Source: Lacinutrix sp. C3R15
GTDB lineage: Bacteria > Bacteroidota > Bacteroidia > Flavobacteriales > Flavobacteriaceae
NCBI RefSeq assembly: GCF_018860825.1
Contig: NZ_JAHKPZ010000023.1
Coordinates: 62,001 to 126,000 of the forward strand
Direction of reading: 5' to 3'
DNA length: 64,000 nt
Shown in pieces: positions 55,364 to 63,710 of this stretch; positions within the stretch are counted from its first letter, which is position 1, and each line of letters starts with the position of its first letter. Below the pieces are notes generated by a model. It searched no databases. It saw only the letters and a list, made by a program, of their open reading frames with translations, and was not told where the DNA came from. The translations under genes were made by a program, and so were the position numbers.

Positions 55364-55897
55364 TTAGTTATGTATGTATTCTATGATATCGTTTTGAATA
55401 GGAAATATTGGTTGTTCATTTTGTCTTCCAGGTGAAGGATTTGCGATGTTTTCTATTACCACATTTACAGCGTCTTGAGGATTTACTTGTGATCTTGATA
55501 AAATAAGTTTTCCTTTTCTATCATAATTTTCTAATAAAGATGTAGTCGCTAAAAAAGCTTCTAGGTTTGTAAACTTAAAGTCAAAATAGACCTCTCTAAT
55601 TCCATTACTTATATGCGTGCCGCTTATCTTAATTGTGTAAAGCGGAATGCTTTTTTCGTGTGGTCTTAAATTTGAATAGTCTAGTAATACAGTGGTATAT
55701 TCTTGTTCTAACTGGTTTACTTTAAAAGGTTCTATTTTATAATCATCTATTCTAATATAAAAACTTAAATAGTTTGGGTTAAATAGAATATTTCTTTCTG
55801 TGATTTCGATAGATCCTGGATTAGGATTGTTAATTGTAATTTGGGCAGATGCATTATAGCTTAAAAATATAGCAATAATTAAGAATAAATTTTTCAT
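55364..55897 (-). CDS. Exported hypothetical protein
   Basis: ATG at 55895-55897 begins a good signal peptide, MKNLFLIIAIFLSYNASAQ; the longer frame from 55981 has no such feature. The mature part (about 158 residues) is beta-rich with no motif I recognise. It is 10 bases upstream of the FPGNDW gene in the same direction, so they probably form an operon. Confidence 0.65.
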   Translation of the reverse strand: MKNLFLIIAIFLSYNASAQITINNPNPGSIEITERNILFNPNYLSFYIRIDDYKIEPFKVNQLEQEYTTVLLDYSNLRPHEKSIPLYTIKISGTHISNGIREVYFDFKFTNLEAFLATTSLLENYDRKGKLILSRSQVNPQDAVNVVIENIANPSPGRQNEQPIFPIQNDIIEYIHN

Positions 55898-55999
55898 GGG
55901 ATACCTAGTTTTAAGTTTATAGATTTTGTAGCATTGGTTAACCCTATAATAATTGGTTTTAAAGGGAAACAAAAAGTCCAATGCTCACTATTTAATATA

Positions 56000-56034
56000 A
56001 AAAATCCTGATAGGTTAACATCAGGATTTTTTTT
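56000..56034 (-). terminator. Terminator of secA
   Basis: AAAAATCCTGAT and ATCAGGATTTTT pair around AGGTTAAC and are flanked by A and T runs; it can work in both directions. Confidence 0.85.
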
Positions 56035-56098
56035 GTGTATTTAAAAGTCTATAGACTAATAATAACTATGTATTTGGTTTCTATTTTTAAAACATTAT

Positions 56099-59000
56099 TT
56101 ATTCTTCAATTAAAACCCATTCGCCTTTAGCTATTAAAGGTTCTGCTTGTTTGTATTTTACGGTTTTGTTTTCACCACTCATAACGTGTTTGATAGTAAC
56201 CTTGTCGTTACGTCCTATTTTTGGCTTGTCACGTACTATTGTTTCTACTACTTCTGGTTGACGTTGCGTATTACTAGCAGCTCTGTTTTGAGCAGAACGT
56301 TCGTCTAGGTTAGGAATCTCTTCTTTTTGCGTTTGTAAGTTTTCTTTTTTACGCGTTTCTTTCGCTTCTTGAATAGTAGATTCTTGGGTTGGTAATTCAC
56401 CTTTAAATAAGAAAGAAATTACGTCTTTATTTACCTGATCTATTGTAGATTTAAACAACTCAAAAGCTTCAAACTTATAGATTAATAAAGGATCTTTTTG
56501 CTCATGTACAGCTAATTGTACCGATTGTTTTAACTCATCCATTTTACGAAGATGTGTTTTCCAAGCGTCATCAATAATAGCTAGTGTGATGTTTTTTTCA
56601 AAATCTGTTATTAATTGTTTTCCTTGAGACTCATACGCTTTTTCAAGGTCTGTAACTACTTGTAAAGATTTTACACCATCTGTAAATGGAACAACAATTC
56701 TTTTAAATTTATCGCGTTGTGTTTCGTATACATTTTTAATAATAGGAAATGCAACTTCTGCATTGCGTTCCATTTTAGCTTTGTAATGTTCAAAAGCTGC
56801 TTTATATACGCGTTGCGCAATTTCTTGAACAGAAAGTTTGGCAAATTCGGCTTCTGTAATTGGCGAGCTCATAGAGAAATAACGAATTAACTCAAATTCG
56901 AAATTTTTATAATCGCTAGCAGCTTTATTTGTGTCTGCAATGATTTCTGAAGTATCATAAACCATATTGGCAATATCTACACGAAGACGTTCACCAAATA
57001 ATGCATGGTGTCTACGTTTGTAAACTACCTCACGTTGTGAGTTCATAACATCATCATACTCTAATAAACGTTTACGTACACCAAAGTTGTTTTCTTCTAC
57101 TTTTTTCTGTGCTCTTTCAATAGATTTAGAAATCATAGAGTGCTGAATAACTTCTCCTTCTTCTAATCCCATTCTATCCATCATTTTGGCAATACGTTCA
57201 CTACCAAAAAGACGCATTAAATTATCTTCTAAAGACACATAAAATTGTGAACTACCAACATCTCCTTGTCTACCAGCACGACCACGTAACTGTCTGTCTA
57301 CACGACGCGAATCATGACGTTCTGTACCAATAATTGCTAAACCGCCAGCAGCTTTTACCTCGTCTGTTAATTTAATATCTGTACCACGACCAGCCATATT
57401 GGTTGCAATAGTTACTTGTCCGCTTCTACCTGCTTCATCTACAATTTCTGCTTCCTTTTTATGTTGTTTAGCATTTAAAACATTGTGAGGTACTTTTCGT
57501 ATAGAAAGCATTTTTCCTAATAACTCAGAAATTTCAACATTAGTAGTACCAATTAAAACAGGTCTTCCTGCTTCTGATAGTTTGGTTACCTCATCAATAA
57601 CCGCATTGTATTTTTCACGTTTGGTTTTGTATACTAAATCTTGTTTGTCATCACGTGCAATAGGTTTGTTGGTTGGTATTTCAACAACATCTAATTTGTA
57701 AATCTCCCAGAACTCACCTGCTTCTGTTACAGCAGTACCTGTCATACCAGAAAGCTTTCTGTACATTCTAAAGTAATTTTGAAGGGTTACTGTAGCAAAA
57801 GTTTGGGTAGCATCTTCAATTTTTACATTTTCTTTAGCTTCAATCGCTTGGTGTAAACCGTCAGAATAACGACGACCATCCATAATACGACCAGTTTGCT
57901 CGTCTACAATCATTACTTTGTTATCCATTACCACATACTGCACATCTTTTTCAAAAAGGGCATATGCTTTTAGTAATTGATTAAGGGTATGTATACGTTC
58001 TGATTTGATTCCGAAATCACGAAATAAATCTTCTTTTTGTTCTGCTTCTTCTTCTTTGCTTAATCCTTTGGCTTCAATTTTTGCAATTTCAACACCAATT
58101 TCAGGCATGATAAAAAAGTCAGGATTGTCTTTTCCAGAAAGGTATTCAATACCTTTATCTGTAAGTTCTATTTGGTTGTTTTTTTCTTCAATTACATAGT
58201 ACAGTTCTGCATCAATCTTAGGCATTTCCCTGTTGTTGTCTTGCATGTAATAGTTCTCGGTTTTTTGAAGTAGTTGTTTAACACCTTCTTCACTTAAAAA
58301 CTTAATTAATGCTTTGTTTTTAGGAATACCTCTGTATACACGAAGTAATTGAAAACCACCTTCTTTTTCATCGCCAGAAGCAATTAGTTTTTTAGCTTCT
58401 GCTAATACACCTGTTAGGTATTTACGTTGTACCGAAACAATATCATCTACCTTAGGTTTTAAGGCATCAAACTCATGTTGATCTCCTTTAGGTATTGGAC
58501 CAGAAATAATTAATGGCGTTCTTGCATCATCTACTAAAACAGAATCTACCTCATCCACAATAGCGTAGTGATGTGGACGTTGCACTAAATCATTAGGGTT
58601 ATGTGCCATATTATCACGTAGGTAATCAAAACCAAACTCGTTATTGGTACCATAGGTAATATCTGCATTGTATGCTTTTTTACGTGCTGCAGAATTAGGT
58701 TGGTGATAGTCAATACAGTCTACGCTTAAGCCGTGAAATTCAAAAAGAGGAGCCATCCATGCGCTATCTCTTTTTGCTAGATAGTCATTTACGGTTACTA
58801 AGTGTACACCACGACCAGCTAAAGCATTAAGGTACACAGGTAGCGTTGCTACTAATGTTTTACCTTCACCTGTTTGCATTTCGGCAATTTTACCTTGGTG
58901 CATAGCAATACCACCAATTAATTGCACGTCATAATGAATCATGTCCCAAGTAATAGGTTTTCCTGCAGCATCCCAGGAGTTTGCCCAGGTTGCTTGATCT

Positions 59001-59452
59001 CCTTCAAGGGTTACATAGTCATGCGCTCCAGAAATTACTCTATCAAACTCATTTGCAGTAACTGTAATAGAAGTGTTATTAGTAAAACGTTTTGCTGTTT
59101 CTTTTACTACAGCAAAGGCTTCTGGTAAGATATCGTTTAAAACCTCTTCGGTTATTTTATAGACTTCGTCTTTAATAGCATCAATTTCTAGATAAATATC
59201 TTCTCGTTTATCAATATCTTCTTCGTTATCAGCATCTAGTAAAAGGGCGTCTATTTTATCTTGAAGTGGTTTGCGTGCCTCTGCTATTTTTTCTTTAAAG
59301 AAAGCTGTTTTTGCTCTTAGTTCATCGTGCGATAAAGCTTCTAGAGCAGCTTCAAAGGATTTAATTTTATTTACTAAAGGTGTTATGGCTTTTACGTCTT
59401 GTTTAGACTTGTCGCCAACAAATACTTTTAGTACAGAATCTAAAAAACTCAT
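56099..59452 (-). CDS. secA: Preprotein translocase ATPase SecA
   Basis: The motor that drives secreted proteins through SecYEG. The 1117-residue product has Walker A MQTGEGKTLVATLPVYL, VNDYLAKRD, the DEVDSVLVDDARTP motif, GLAIIGTERHDSRRVD and GRAGRQGD. It is longer than the E. coli protein, with acidic insertions near the N terminus, and ends in WVLIEE without the zinc-binding Cys tail, which is usual in Bacteroidota. Confidence 0.97.
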   Translation of the reverse strand: MSFLDSVLKVFVGDKSKQDVKAITPLVNKIKSFEAALEALSHDELRAKTAFFKEKIAEARKPLQDKIDALLLDADNEEDIDKREDIYLEIDAIKDEVYKITEEVLNDILPEAFAVVKETAKRFTNNTSITVTANEFDRVISGAHDYVTLEGDQATWANSWDAAGKPITWDMIHYDVQLIGGIAMHQGKIAEMQTGEGKTLVATLPVYLNALAGRGVHLVTVNDYLAKRDSAWMAPLFEFHGLSVDCIDYHQPNSAARKKAYNADITYGTNNEFGFDYLRDNMAHNPNDLVQRPHHYAIVDEVDSVLVDDARTPLIISGPIPKGDQHEFDALKPKVDDIVSVQRKYLTGVLAEAKKLIASGDEKEGGFQLLRVYRGIPKNKALIKFLSEEGVKQLLQKTENYYMQDNNREMPKIDAELYYVIEEKNNQIELTDKGIEYLSGKDNPDFFIMPEIGVEIAKIEAKGLSKEEEAEQKEDLFRDFGIKSERIHTLNQLLKAYALFEKDVQYVVMDNKVMIVDEQTGRIMDGRRYSDGLHQAIEAKENVKIEDATQTFATVTLQNYFRMYRKLSGMTGTAVTEAGEFWEIYKLDVVEIPTNKPIARDDKQDLVYKTKREKYNAVIDEVTKLSEAGRPVLIGTTNVEISELLGKMLSIRKVPHNVLNAKQHKKEAEIVDEAGRSGQVTIATNMAGRGTDIKLTDEVKAAGGLAIIGTERHDSRRVDRQLRGRAGRQGDVGSSQFYVSLEDNLMRLFGSERIAKMMDRMGLEEGEVIQHSMISKSIERAQKKVEENNFGVRKRLLEYDDVMNSQREVVYKRRHHALFGERLRVDIANMVYDTSEIIADTNKAASDYKNFEFELIRYFSMSSPITEAEFAKLSVQEIAQRVYKAAFEHYKAKMERNAEVAFPIIKNVYETQRDKFKRIVVPFTDGVKSLQVVTDLEKAYESQGKQLITDFEKNITLAIIDDAWKTHLRKMDELKQSVQLAVHEQKDPLLIYKFEAFELFKSTIDQVNKDVISFLFKGELPTQESTIQEAKETRKKENLQTQKEEIPNLDERSAQNRAASNTQRQPEVVETIVRDKPKIGRNDKVTIKHVMSGENKTVKYKQAEPLIAKGEWVLIEE

Positions 59453-59661
59453 GTGTATATGTTTTTGGTTGCTTGGTTTTTTAAATGGTGTTTTTACTTT
59501 GTTTATAGTAAAACACTTGGGTAAAACAAGCTTTTAATTGTTATTGTGTATGTAATGAAAATAAAATAGAAATTTACAAGGTTCCTGTTTTGAGGAGATT
59601 GCTAATTTCAACAGATACTTCAAGGCAAGCCTTTTAGTATCTTTTATTCATTTCAAAGATA
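59453..59661 (-). promoter_or_regulatory. secA promoter and long leader
   Basis: On the reverse strand TATCTTTG (plus-strand 59654-59661) matches the -7 element. It implies a leader of about 195 bases, unusually long here. It includes a tiny frame MNKRY and a hairpin AAGGC/GCCTT. No -33 TTG is clear. Confidence 0.45.
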
Positions 59662-59746
59662 CGTTATGTTGTTATGTTATTTAAAAATATTATAAAATAA
59701 GGTGATGATTTTCCTTAATTTACAAAATGTTATTATTTGTGTCAAC

Positions 59747-59776
59747 AAAAAAAGCCTCGAAATGAGACTTTTTTAT
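59747..59776 (-). terminator. Terminator after the DUF2795 gene
   Basis: AAAAAAG-x-CTC and GAG-x-CTTTTTT pair around GAAAT, flanked by A/T runs. It closes the DUF2795 gene on the reverse strand. Confidence 0.75.
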
Positions 59777-59794
59777 TGGTAATTTTATTTGATA

Positions 59795-60016
59795 TTAATA
59801 TTCGTCCTCATTCCAGAGGTAATCTTCGTCTGTTGGATAATCCGGCCAGATTTCTTCAATGGAGTCATAAGAATCTCCTTCATCTTCAATTGATTGTAAG
59901 TTTTCAACAACTTCTAAAGGTGCTCCTGTTCTAATTGCGTAATCAATAAGTTCGTCCTTTGTTGCTGGCCAAGGTGCATCACTTAAATAAGATGCTAATT
60001 CTAAAGTCCAATACAT
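59795..60016 (-). CDS. DUF2795 family protein
   Basis: A 73-residue acidic protein (MYWTLELASYLSDAPWPATKDELIDYAIRTGAP..., then a tail rich in Asp/Glu/Tyr). The DUF2795 domain is a short helical module. It lies 156 bases downstream of the cobalamin adenosyltransferase, on the same strand. No known function. Confidence 0.85.
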   Translation of the reverse strand: MYWTLELASYLSDAPWPATKDELIDYAIRTGAPLEVVENLQSIEDEGDSYDSIEEIWPDYPTDEDYLWNEDEY

Positions 60017-60172
60017 TTCTAAATGATTTTATTTTTTGCAAAAATAAATTTTTAGTTTAAATAGTCAAGAAAAAAGTGCATTATTTTTTCAATAATTAAA
60101 AGAACGTCTTCTTTACTGAAACTACTTGATACTAAAGTATTTTGCAGTGTTACTAATTACAGACGAAACGTA

Positions 60173-60745
60173 TTAGTGCTTTTCAGGAATCCATTTTACC
60201 TCGTCTGCCTTTAAATCATAAGACAACTTTCGTGCCAAGACAAAAAGGTAGTCAGATAATCTGTTTAAGTACATTAAAGTGTTTGGTTCTATAGTTTCTA
60301 TTTCATTTAAGGCAGTAGCTAAACGCTCTGCACGCCTACAAACACAGCGTGCAATGTGACAGAATGACACGGTTTGATGTCCGCCAGGAAGCACAAAGTG
60401 TGTCATTTGTGGCAAGGCTTCATTCATAGTGTCCATTTCTTTTTCGAGTAGTTCTATGTTTTCAGACGAAATTTTTGGAATGTTTAAACGTTCTTTTCCA
60501 TTTTTAAGCATGGCCTTTTCTGGGTCTGTGGCTAAAACAGCTCCTACGGTAAAAAGTCTGTCTTGAATATGAATAAGTGTTTCTTTGTACTTGCTGTTTA
60601 TATCTTGGTCTCTAATTAAACCTATATGCGAGTTTAGCTCGTCTACAGTGCCATAGCTATCTATACGAATATGATGTTTAGGTACTCTTGTGCCTCCAAA
60701 AAGTGCCGTGGTACCTTTATCTCCTGTTTTTGTGTATACTTTCAT
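60173..60745 (-). CDS. Cob(I)yrinic acid a,c-diamide adenosyltransferase (PduO type)
   Basis: A 190-residue enzyme that makes adenosylcobalamin from ATP and cob(I)alamin. KTGDKGTTALFGGTRVPK is the ATP-binding N terminus, DELNSHIGL and RCVCRRAERLAT the remaining PduO motifs. It belongs to the same B12 pathway as MeaB at 41482. Confidence 0.94.
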   Translation of the reverse strand: MKVYTKTGDKGTTALFGGTRVPKHHIRIDSYGTVDELNSHIGLIRDQDINSKYKETLIHIQDRLFTVGAVLATDPEKAMLKNGKERLNIPKISSENIELLEKEMDTMNEALPQMTHFVLPGGHQTVSFCHIARCVCRRAERLATALNEIETIEPNTLMYLNRLSDYLFVLARKLSYDLKADEVKWIPEKH

Positions 60746-60952
60746 TTGTTTGTTGTTATCGTTTTGAGCTTAAGGGTATCATGTGTTTTACTAAGTAACA
60801 CCTGTTTAATATGCTCACTTCCTGTTAAAAGTTTAAAGTTAAATGTAATCAAGGAAAAGACAAAAGGATTGCTCGTTAAAAGTTTTGGAAGAGGGATGAG
60901 GTAGTAGGGATGAGGTTTGAGGTATTAGGTGTCTGCGGATAGTTTTATCTAA

Positions 60953-61061
60953 CATATCAAAAAGACCCTCTATTTCAGCTCCTTCCTTTAGCTAAAGGAA
61001 GGTGATTTTTTGTTTTAACAAAAATCCGGAAGGTTTGCCTTAAAAGGCGAAGCCCTTTTTT
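60953..61061 (+). repeat. TA-flanking repeat, copy 1
   Basis: Reads ACATATCAAAAAGACCCTC then TATTTCAGC, a perfect 22-bp palindrome at 60981-61002 (CTTCCTTTAG...CTAAAGGAAG), and CCGGAAGGTTTGCC followed by a GCC/GGC hairpin and AGCCC plus a T run. Copies 2 (61111-61230) and 3 (61924-62030) share the same order. Confidence 0.7.
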
Positions 61062-61110
61062 TAGGTATGATAAATAAAAAAAAGTTTCTTCTGAGTAATT
61101 TTATTCTAGA

Positions 61111-61230
61111 ACATCAAAAAAGACCCTCTATTTCAGCGCTTTCCTTTAGCAAAAGAAAGGGCCTTTTTCGGTTTGCTGTAAAATCGGAAGGTTTGCCCTA
61201 AAAGACGAAGCGTTTTTATATAAAAAAGAA
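61111..61230 (+). repeat. TA-flanking repeat, copy 2
   Basis: Shares with copy 1 the lead AAAAAAGACCCTCTATTTCA, the TTTCCTTTAGC hairpin, and GGAAGGTTTGCCCTAAAA; and with copy 3 the ending AAGCG-TTTTATATAAAAAAG. It lies immediately downstream of the toxin gene (about 47 bases from its stop). Confidence 0.7.
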
Positions 61231-61276
61231 GAGGAGAAGCTATTGTTTTTTAGAAGAAGACAAGGTTGTTCAACTG

Positions 61277-61594
61277 TTATTTTTTTCGTTCTATTTTTAT
61301 TGGGTTTTGTCGGGTATCAAAAACATCACTGATTTCAATTCTGTTCTCTTTATCATTTATCCAATAAATAACTTTGTAATTTTTATAGATTAAATATCTA
61401 AATTCTTGTTTTCTACTCTTAAGAAGTTCTTCGGTTTGCCCAATTTTTGGTTGCCTTTGTAGTTTTAAAGTCTCGTTATAAATTCCAATAACGATTTTTT
61501 TTGCTATTCTAGATCCTGCTTTTTCTCTATAATATTTATAAATTTTTTCTATTTCTTTTTGAGAAAAATTAGTCCAAAATAGTTTTAATTCCAT
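61277..61594 (-). CDS. RelE/ParE family toxin
   Basis: A 105-residue toxin of type II toxin-antitoxin systems. WTNFSQKEIEKIYKYYREKAG, the Arg/Tyr-rich middle EFRYLIYKNYKVIYWI and a terminal beta strand ISDVFDTRQNP are typical of ParE (DNA gyrase poison) or RelE (ribosome-dependent mRNA endonuclease). The antitoxin gene overlaps it by 10 bases upstream, and repeat copies flank the pair. ParE is slightly favoured. Confidence 0.88.
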   Translation of the reverse strand: MELKLFWTNFSQKEIEKIYKYYREKAGSRIAKKIVIGIYNETLKLQRQPKIGQTEELLKSRKQEFRYLIYKNYKVIYWINDKENRIEISDVFDTRQNPIKIERKK

Positions 61595-61827
61595 TTATCA
61601 ATCTTGGCTTTTAATTTGCTTGACTCTATAAGTTGACCATTTGTTGAATCTTCCATAGATTTATCAATTCGAGAATTAAATTCTTCTATTGTCATTGGTT
61701 TAAAATCTTCATTATTAAGATTTTTGTTTTCTTTTTTAAGGATTTTTTCAATTCGTGAAATAACATCTTCACTTTGAATTTTTAAAAACTCTTGAATAAG
61801 TTCCAATTTTCTTGTTTGTAAATCCAT
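61585..61827 (-). CDS. Antitoxin of the RelE/ParE pair
   Basis: An 80-residue, Lys/Glu-rich protein with a helical N terminus (MDLQTRKLELIQEFLKIQSEDVISRIEKILK) and a likely toxin-wrapping C terminus (MTIEEFNSRIDKSM...KAKIDKW). No clear DNA-binding motif such as HTH or RHH is visible, but the 10-base overlap and order fit the antitoxin role. Confidence 0.82.
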   Translation of the reverse strand: MDLQTRKLELIQEFLKIQSEDVISRIEKILKKENKNLNNEDFKPMTIEEFNSRIDKSMEDSTNGQLIESSKLKAKIDKWN

Positions 61828-61862
61828 TTTATTCGCTTTTTATCAAAGATACAAAATTATCA

Positions 61863-61909
61863 ATTTAAGCCTCTAATTTTCTTAGATTGAAGAATTTTAC
61901 GGCTTAAAG
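61863..61909. repeat. Inverted repeat upstream of the antitoxin
   Basis: TTTAAGCC (61863-61870) and GGCTTAAA (61902-61909) flank a TCTAA/TTAGA pair, in the antitoxin promoter region. It could be an autoregulatory operator. Confidence 0.4.
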
Positions 61910-61923
61910 CGAACAAAAAATAC

Positions 61924-62030
61924 CAGATTAAAGCGCTTTCCTTTAGCAAAAGGAAGGGGCTTTTTTGGTTTACCTAAAAATCCGAAGGTTTGCCCTAAAA
62001 GGCGAAGCGCTTTTATATAAAAAAGAAGAA
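61924..62030 (+). repeat. TA-flanking repeat, copy 3
   Basis: Contains AAGCGCTTTCCTTTAGCAAA, GGAAGGGGCTTTTTT, TCCGAAGGTTTGCCCTAAAA, GGCGAAGCGCTTTTATATAA and a final AAAAAAGAAG. Same orientation as copies 1 and 2; it lies on the upstream side of the antitoxin and ends 24 bases before the end of the ABC gene. Confidence 0.7.
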
Positions 62031-62054
62031 GGAAAGTTTTTTAACTACTAACAA

Positions 62055-62741
62055 TTATCTATTTCTAGTATCACTTTCAATAAGTCCATCACGTAAACGA
62101 ATAACTCGGTGTGCATGATCAGCAATTTCTTCTTCATGTGTTACCATAATAACCGTGTTTCCAGCTTTATGAATAGTATCAAACAAACCCATAATTTCTT
62201 CTCCGGTTTTAGAATCTAGATTTCCTGTAGGTTCATCGGCCAGAATAATAGAAGGCTTGTTAACTAAGGCTCTACCTACCGCAACACGTTGGCGTTGCCC
62301 TCCAGAAAGCTGGTTTGGTCTGTGGTCCATTCTGTCTGCAAGGCCTACATCTTCTAGTACTTCAGCAGCGCGAGCATGGCGTGCTGTTTTTGAAATTCCT
62401 GCGTATACCATTGGTAATGCAACATTATCTAGAGCTGTAGTACGAGGTAAGAGATTAAAGGTTTGAAAAACAAAACCAATTTCTTTATTGCGAATATCTG
62501 CAAGCTGATCGTCAGACATTTTGCTAACATCTTGACCGTTTAACAGGTAGTTACCATCTGTAGGAGTGTCTAAACAACCTAAAAGATTCATAAGAGTAGA
62601 TTTACCAGAACCAGAAGGCCCCATAATTGCTACATAATCGCCACGTTCTATATTTAAATCTATTCCTTTTAAAACATGTACTGTTTCTGTACCTAGTTTA
62701 AAATCGCGAATAATATTTTTAATTTCAATAACGTTATTCAT
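62055..62741 (-). CDS. LolD/MacB-type ABC transporter ATPase
   Basis: A 228-residue ATP-binding subunit: Walker [16 protein letters not shown], signature [15 protein letters not shown], Walker [14 protein letters not shown], His switch VTHEEE. The family powers lipoprotein release or macrolide/peptide efflux together with an FtsX-type permease. No permease gene is next to it here, so the partner must lie elsewhere. Confidence 0.92.
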   Translation of the reverse strand: MNNVIEIKNIIRDFKLGTETVHVLKGIDLNIERGDYVAIMGPSGSGKSTLMNLLGCLDTPTDGNYLLNGQDVSKMSDDQLADIRNKEIGFVFQTFNLLPRTTALDNVALPMVYAGISKTARHARAAEVLEDVGLADRMDHRPNQLSGGQRQRVAVGRALVNKPSIILADEPTGNLDSKTGEEIMGLFDTIHKAGNTVIMVTHEEEIADHAHRVIRLRDGLIESDTRNR

Positions 62742-62807
62742 CTTTTATTTTTTGTTGCTACAAGTTAAAATATATTTATAAAGTAAGACGCTTTTTAGTA
62801 AAAGTTG

Positions 62808-63581
62808 TTACACTCTAATGGTGAAATGTTCTTTTTCTTGTTCTTTACGGAAAAATGCAAATCCCCAAAAAAAGGTGTCAATAGTTACGGTAACTTTTGG
62901 GTGTTTCATAATTTCTTGCCAAGCTTCTGTCATGGAAGCAGACCAATGGATGTCATCAAAAATAATCAAAGAATCATTATGAATGTTATGTAGTAAAGAC
63001 TCAAAGTAGTGTAGTGTAGCTTCTTTCTGGTGGTTTCCGTCTATATAAATAAGGTCGAAAACGCTAGTATTTAATTGGTGTAATTCGGTATTAAAATTAC
63101 TGGTTTTTAGCGTTGTGTTTTTGCAATGAAAAGCCTCTAATTGTTGTTTTGCTATTTGTGCTGTTTCTGGGCAACCTTCAATGCTTGTTACGTTTCCGTT
63201 TTTGTTTGCCAAACTTAAAGCTACAGTAGCTAAACCTAGAGATGTACCTAGTTCTAGCGTGTTTTTGGCTTGTAAGTAGTTGGTGATTCTATAGAGTAAT
63301 TGCGCTCTTTTTTTTGTTATTCCTGCGGTTTTTGCAATTTTAGATACTTGTCTTTGGTTGGTTTTAAAAATACGACTTCCTGCGCCAAAATCGGTTACAG
63401 AAATGGTAGTATTGTTTTTGTATAAGCTTTCTCTGTACTGTTTTAAGGTGGTGTAATCTTTATATTTTGTTTTGTTATAAAAACATTGGGTTACCAGATT
63501 GTAAACAAAAGGGGAATGTACACCATGTTGGTTAGTAGATTTTTTTAAGAATTTTAAGTATTGTTTGGCTTGGTATAACAT
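62808..63581 (-). CDS. Class I SAM-dependent methyltransferase
   Basis: ATG at 63579-63581 gives MLYQAKQYLKFLKKSTNQHG; the frame from 63644 runs into a dispersed repeat and is not used. About 257 residues. After a helical front, LELGTSLGLATVALSLA is the SAM-binding motif I, followed by VTSIEGCPE and DLIYIDGNHQKE, as in O-methyltransferases and SAM methyltransferases of the DUF family. The substrate is unknown. A heptamer tandem repeat lies 60 bases upstream. Confidence 0.82.
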   Translation of the reverse strand: MLYQAKQYLKFLKKSTNQHGVHSPFVYNLVTQCFYNKTKYKDYTTLKQYRESLYKNNTTISVTDFGAGSRIFKTNQRQVSKIAKTAGITKKRAQLLYRITNYLQAKNTLELGTSLGLATVALSLANKNGNVTSIEGCPETAQIAKQQLEAFHCKNTTLKTSNFNTELHQLNTSVFDLIYIDGNHQKEATLHYFESLLHNIHNDSLIIFDDIHWSASMTEAWQEIMKHPKVTVTIDTFFWGFAFFRKEQEKEHFTIRV

Positions 63582-63610
63582 GATTAATTTTAAAAAGGCA
63601 AAAGTTAAAA

Positions 63611-63641
63611 AGATTTCTCGACAAGCTCGAAATGACAATTT
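63611..63641. repeat. Short dispersed hairpin (TTTCTCGA...TCGAAATGACA)
   Basis: TTTC-TCGA...TCGA-AATGACA is the familiar flavobacterial REP-like hairpin ending TGTCA on the other strand. Related to 5472-5491. Confidence 0.65.
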
Positions 63642-63697
63642 CAACTAGCAACTAGCAACTAGCAACTAGCAACTAGCAACTAGCAACTAGTAACTAG
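63642..63697. repeat. Heptamer tandem repeat (CAACTAG)7
   Basis: Seven exact CAACTAG units (63642-63690) and one variant TAACTAG (63691-63697). A simple sequence repeat between the methyltransferase start (63581) and the end of the ABC-F gene (63711). Confidence 0.95.
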
Positions 63698-63710
63698 TAA
63701 TCTGAAAAAT

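Larger units (their letters stand above)
60746..61276. other. Repeat-rich intergenic region
   Basis: No ORF is credible in these 530 bases. It holds two copies of a repeat (60953-61061 and 61111-61230), listed separately. The first part (60746-60950) shows no recognisable feature. Confidence 0.6.

Noticed and set aside
60746-61276. A hidden RNA gene or prophage remnant
   Set aside because: Only repeats and AT-rich sequence are visible; no tRNA-like fold, integrase or phage gene.
63582-63644. Longer N terminus of the methyltransferase
   Set aside because: The extension runs into a dispersed repeat; ATG at 63581 gives a plausible N terminus.
63642-63697. CRISPR array
   Set aside because: The repeat unit is 7 bases with no spacers; it is a simple tandem repeat.
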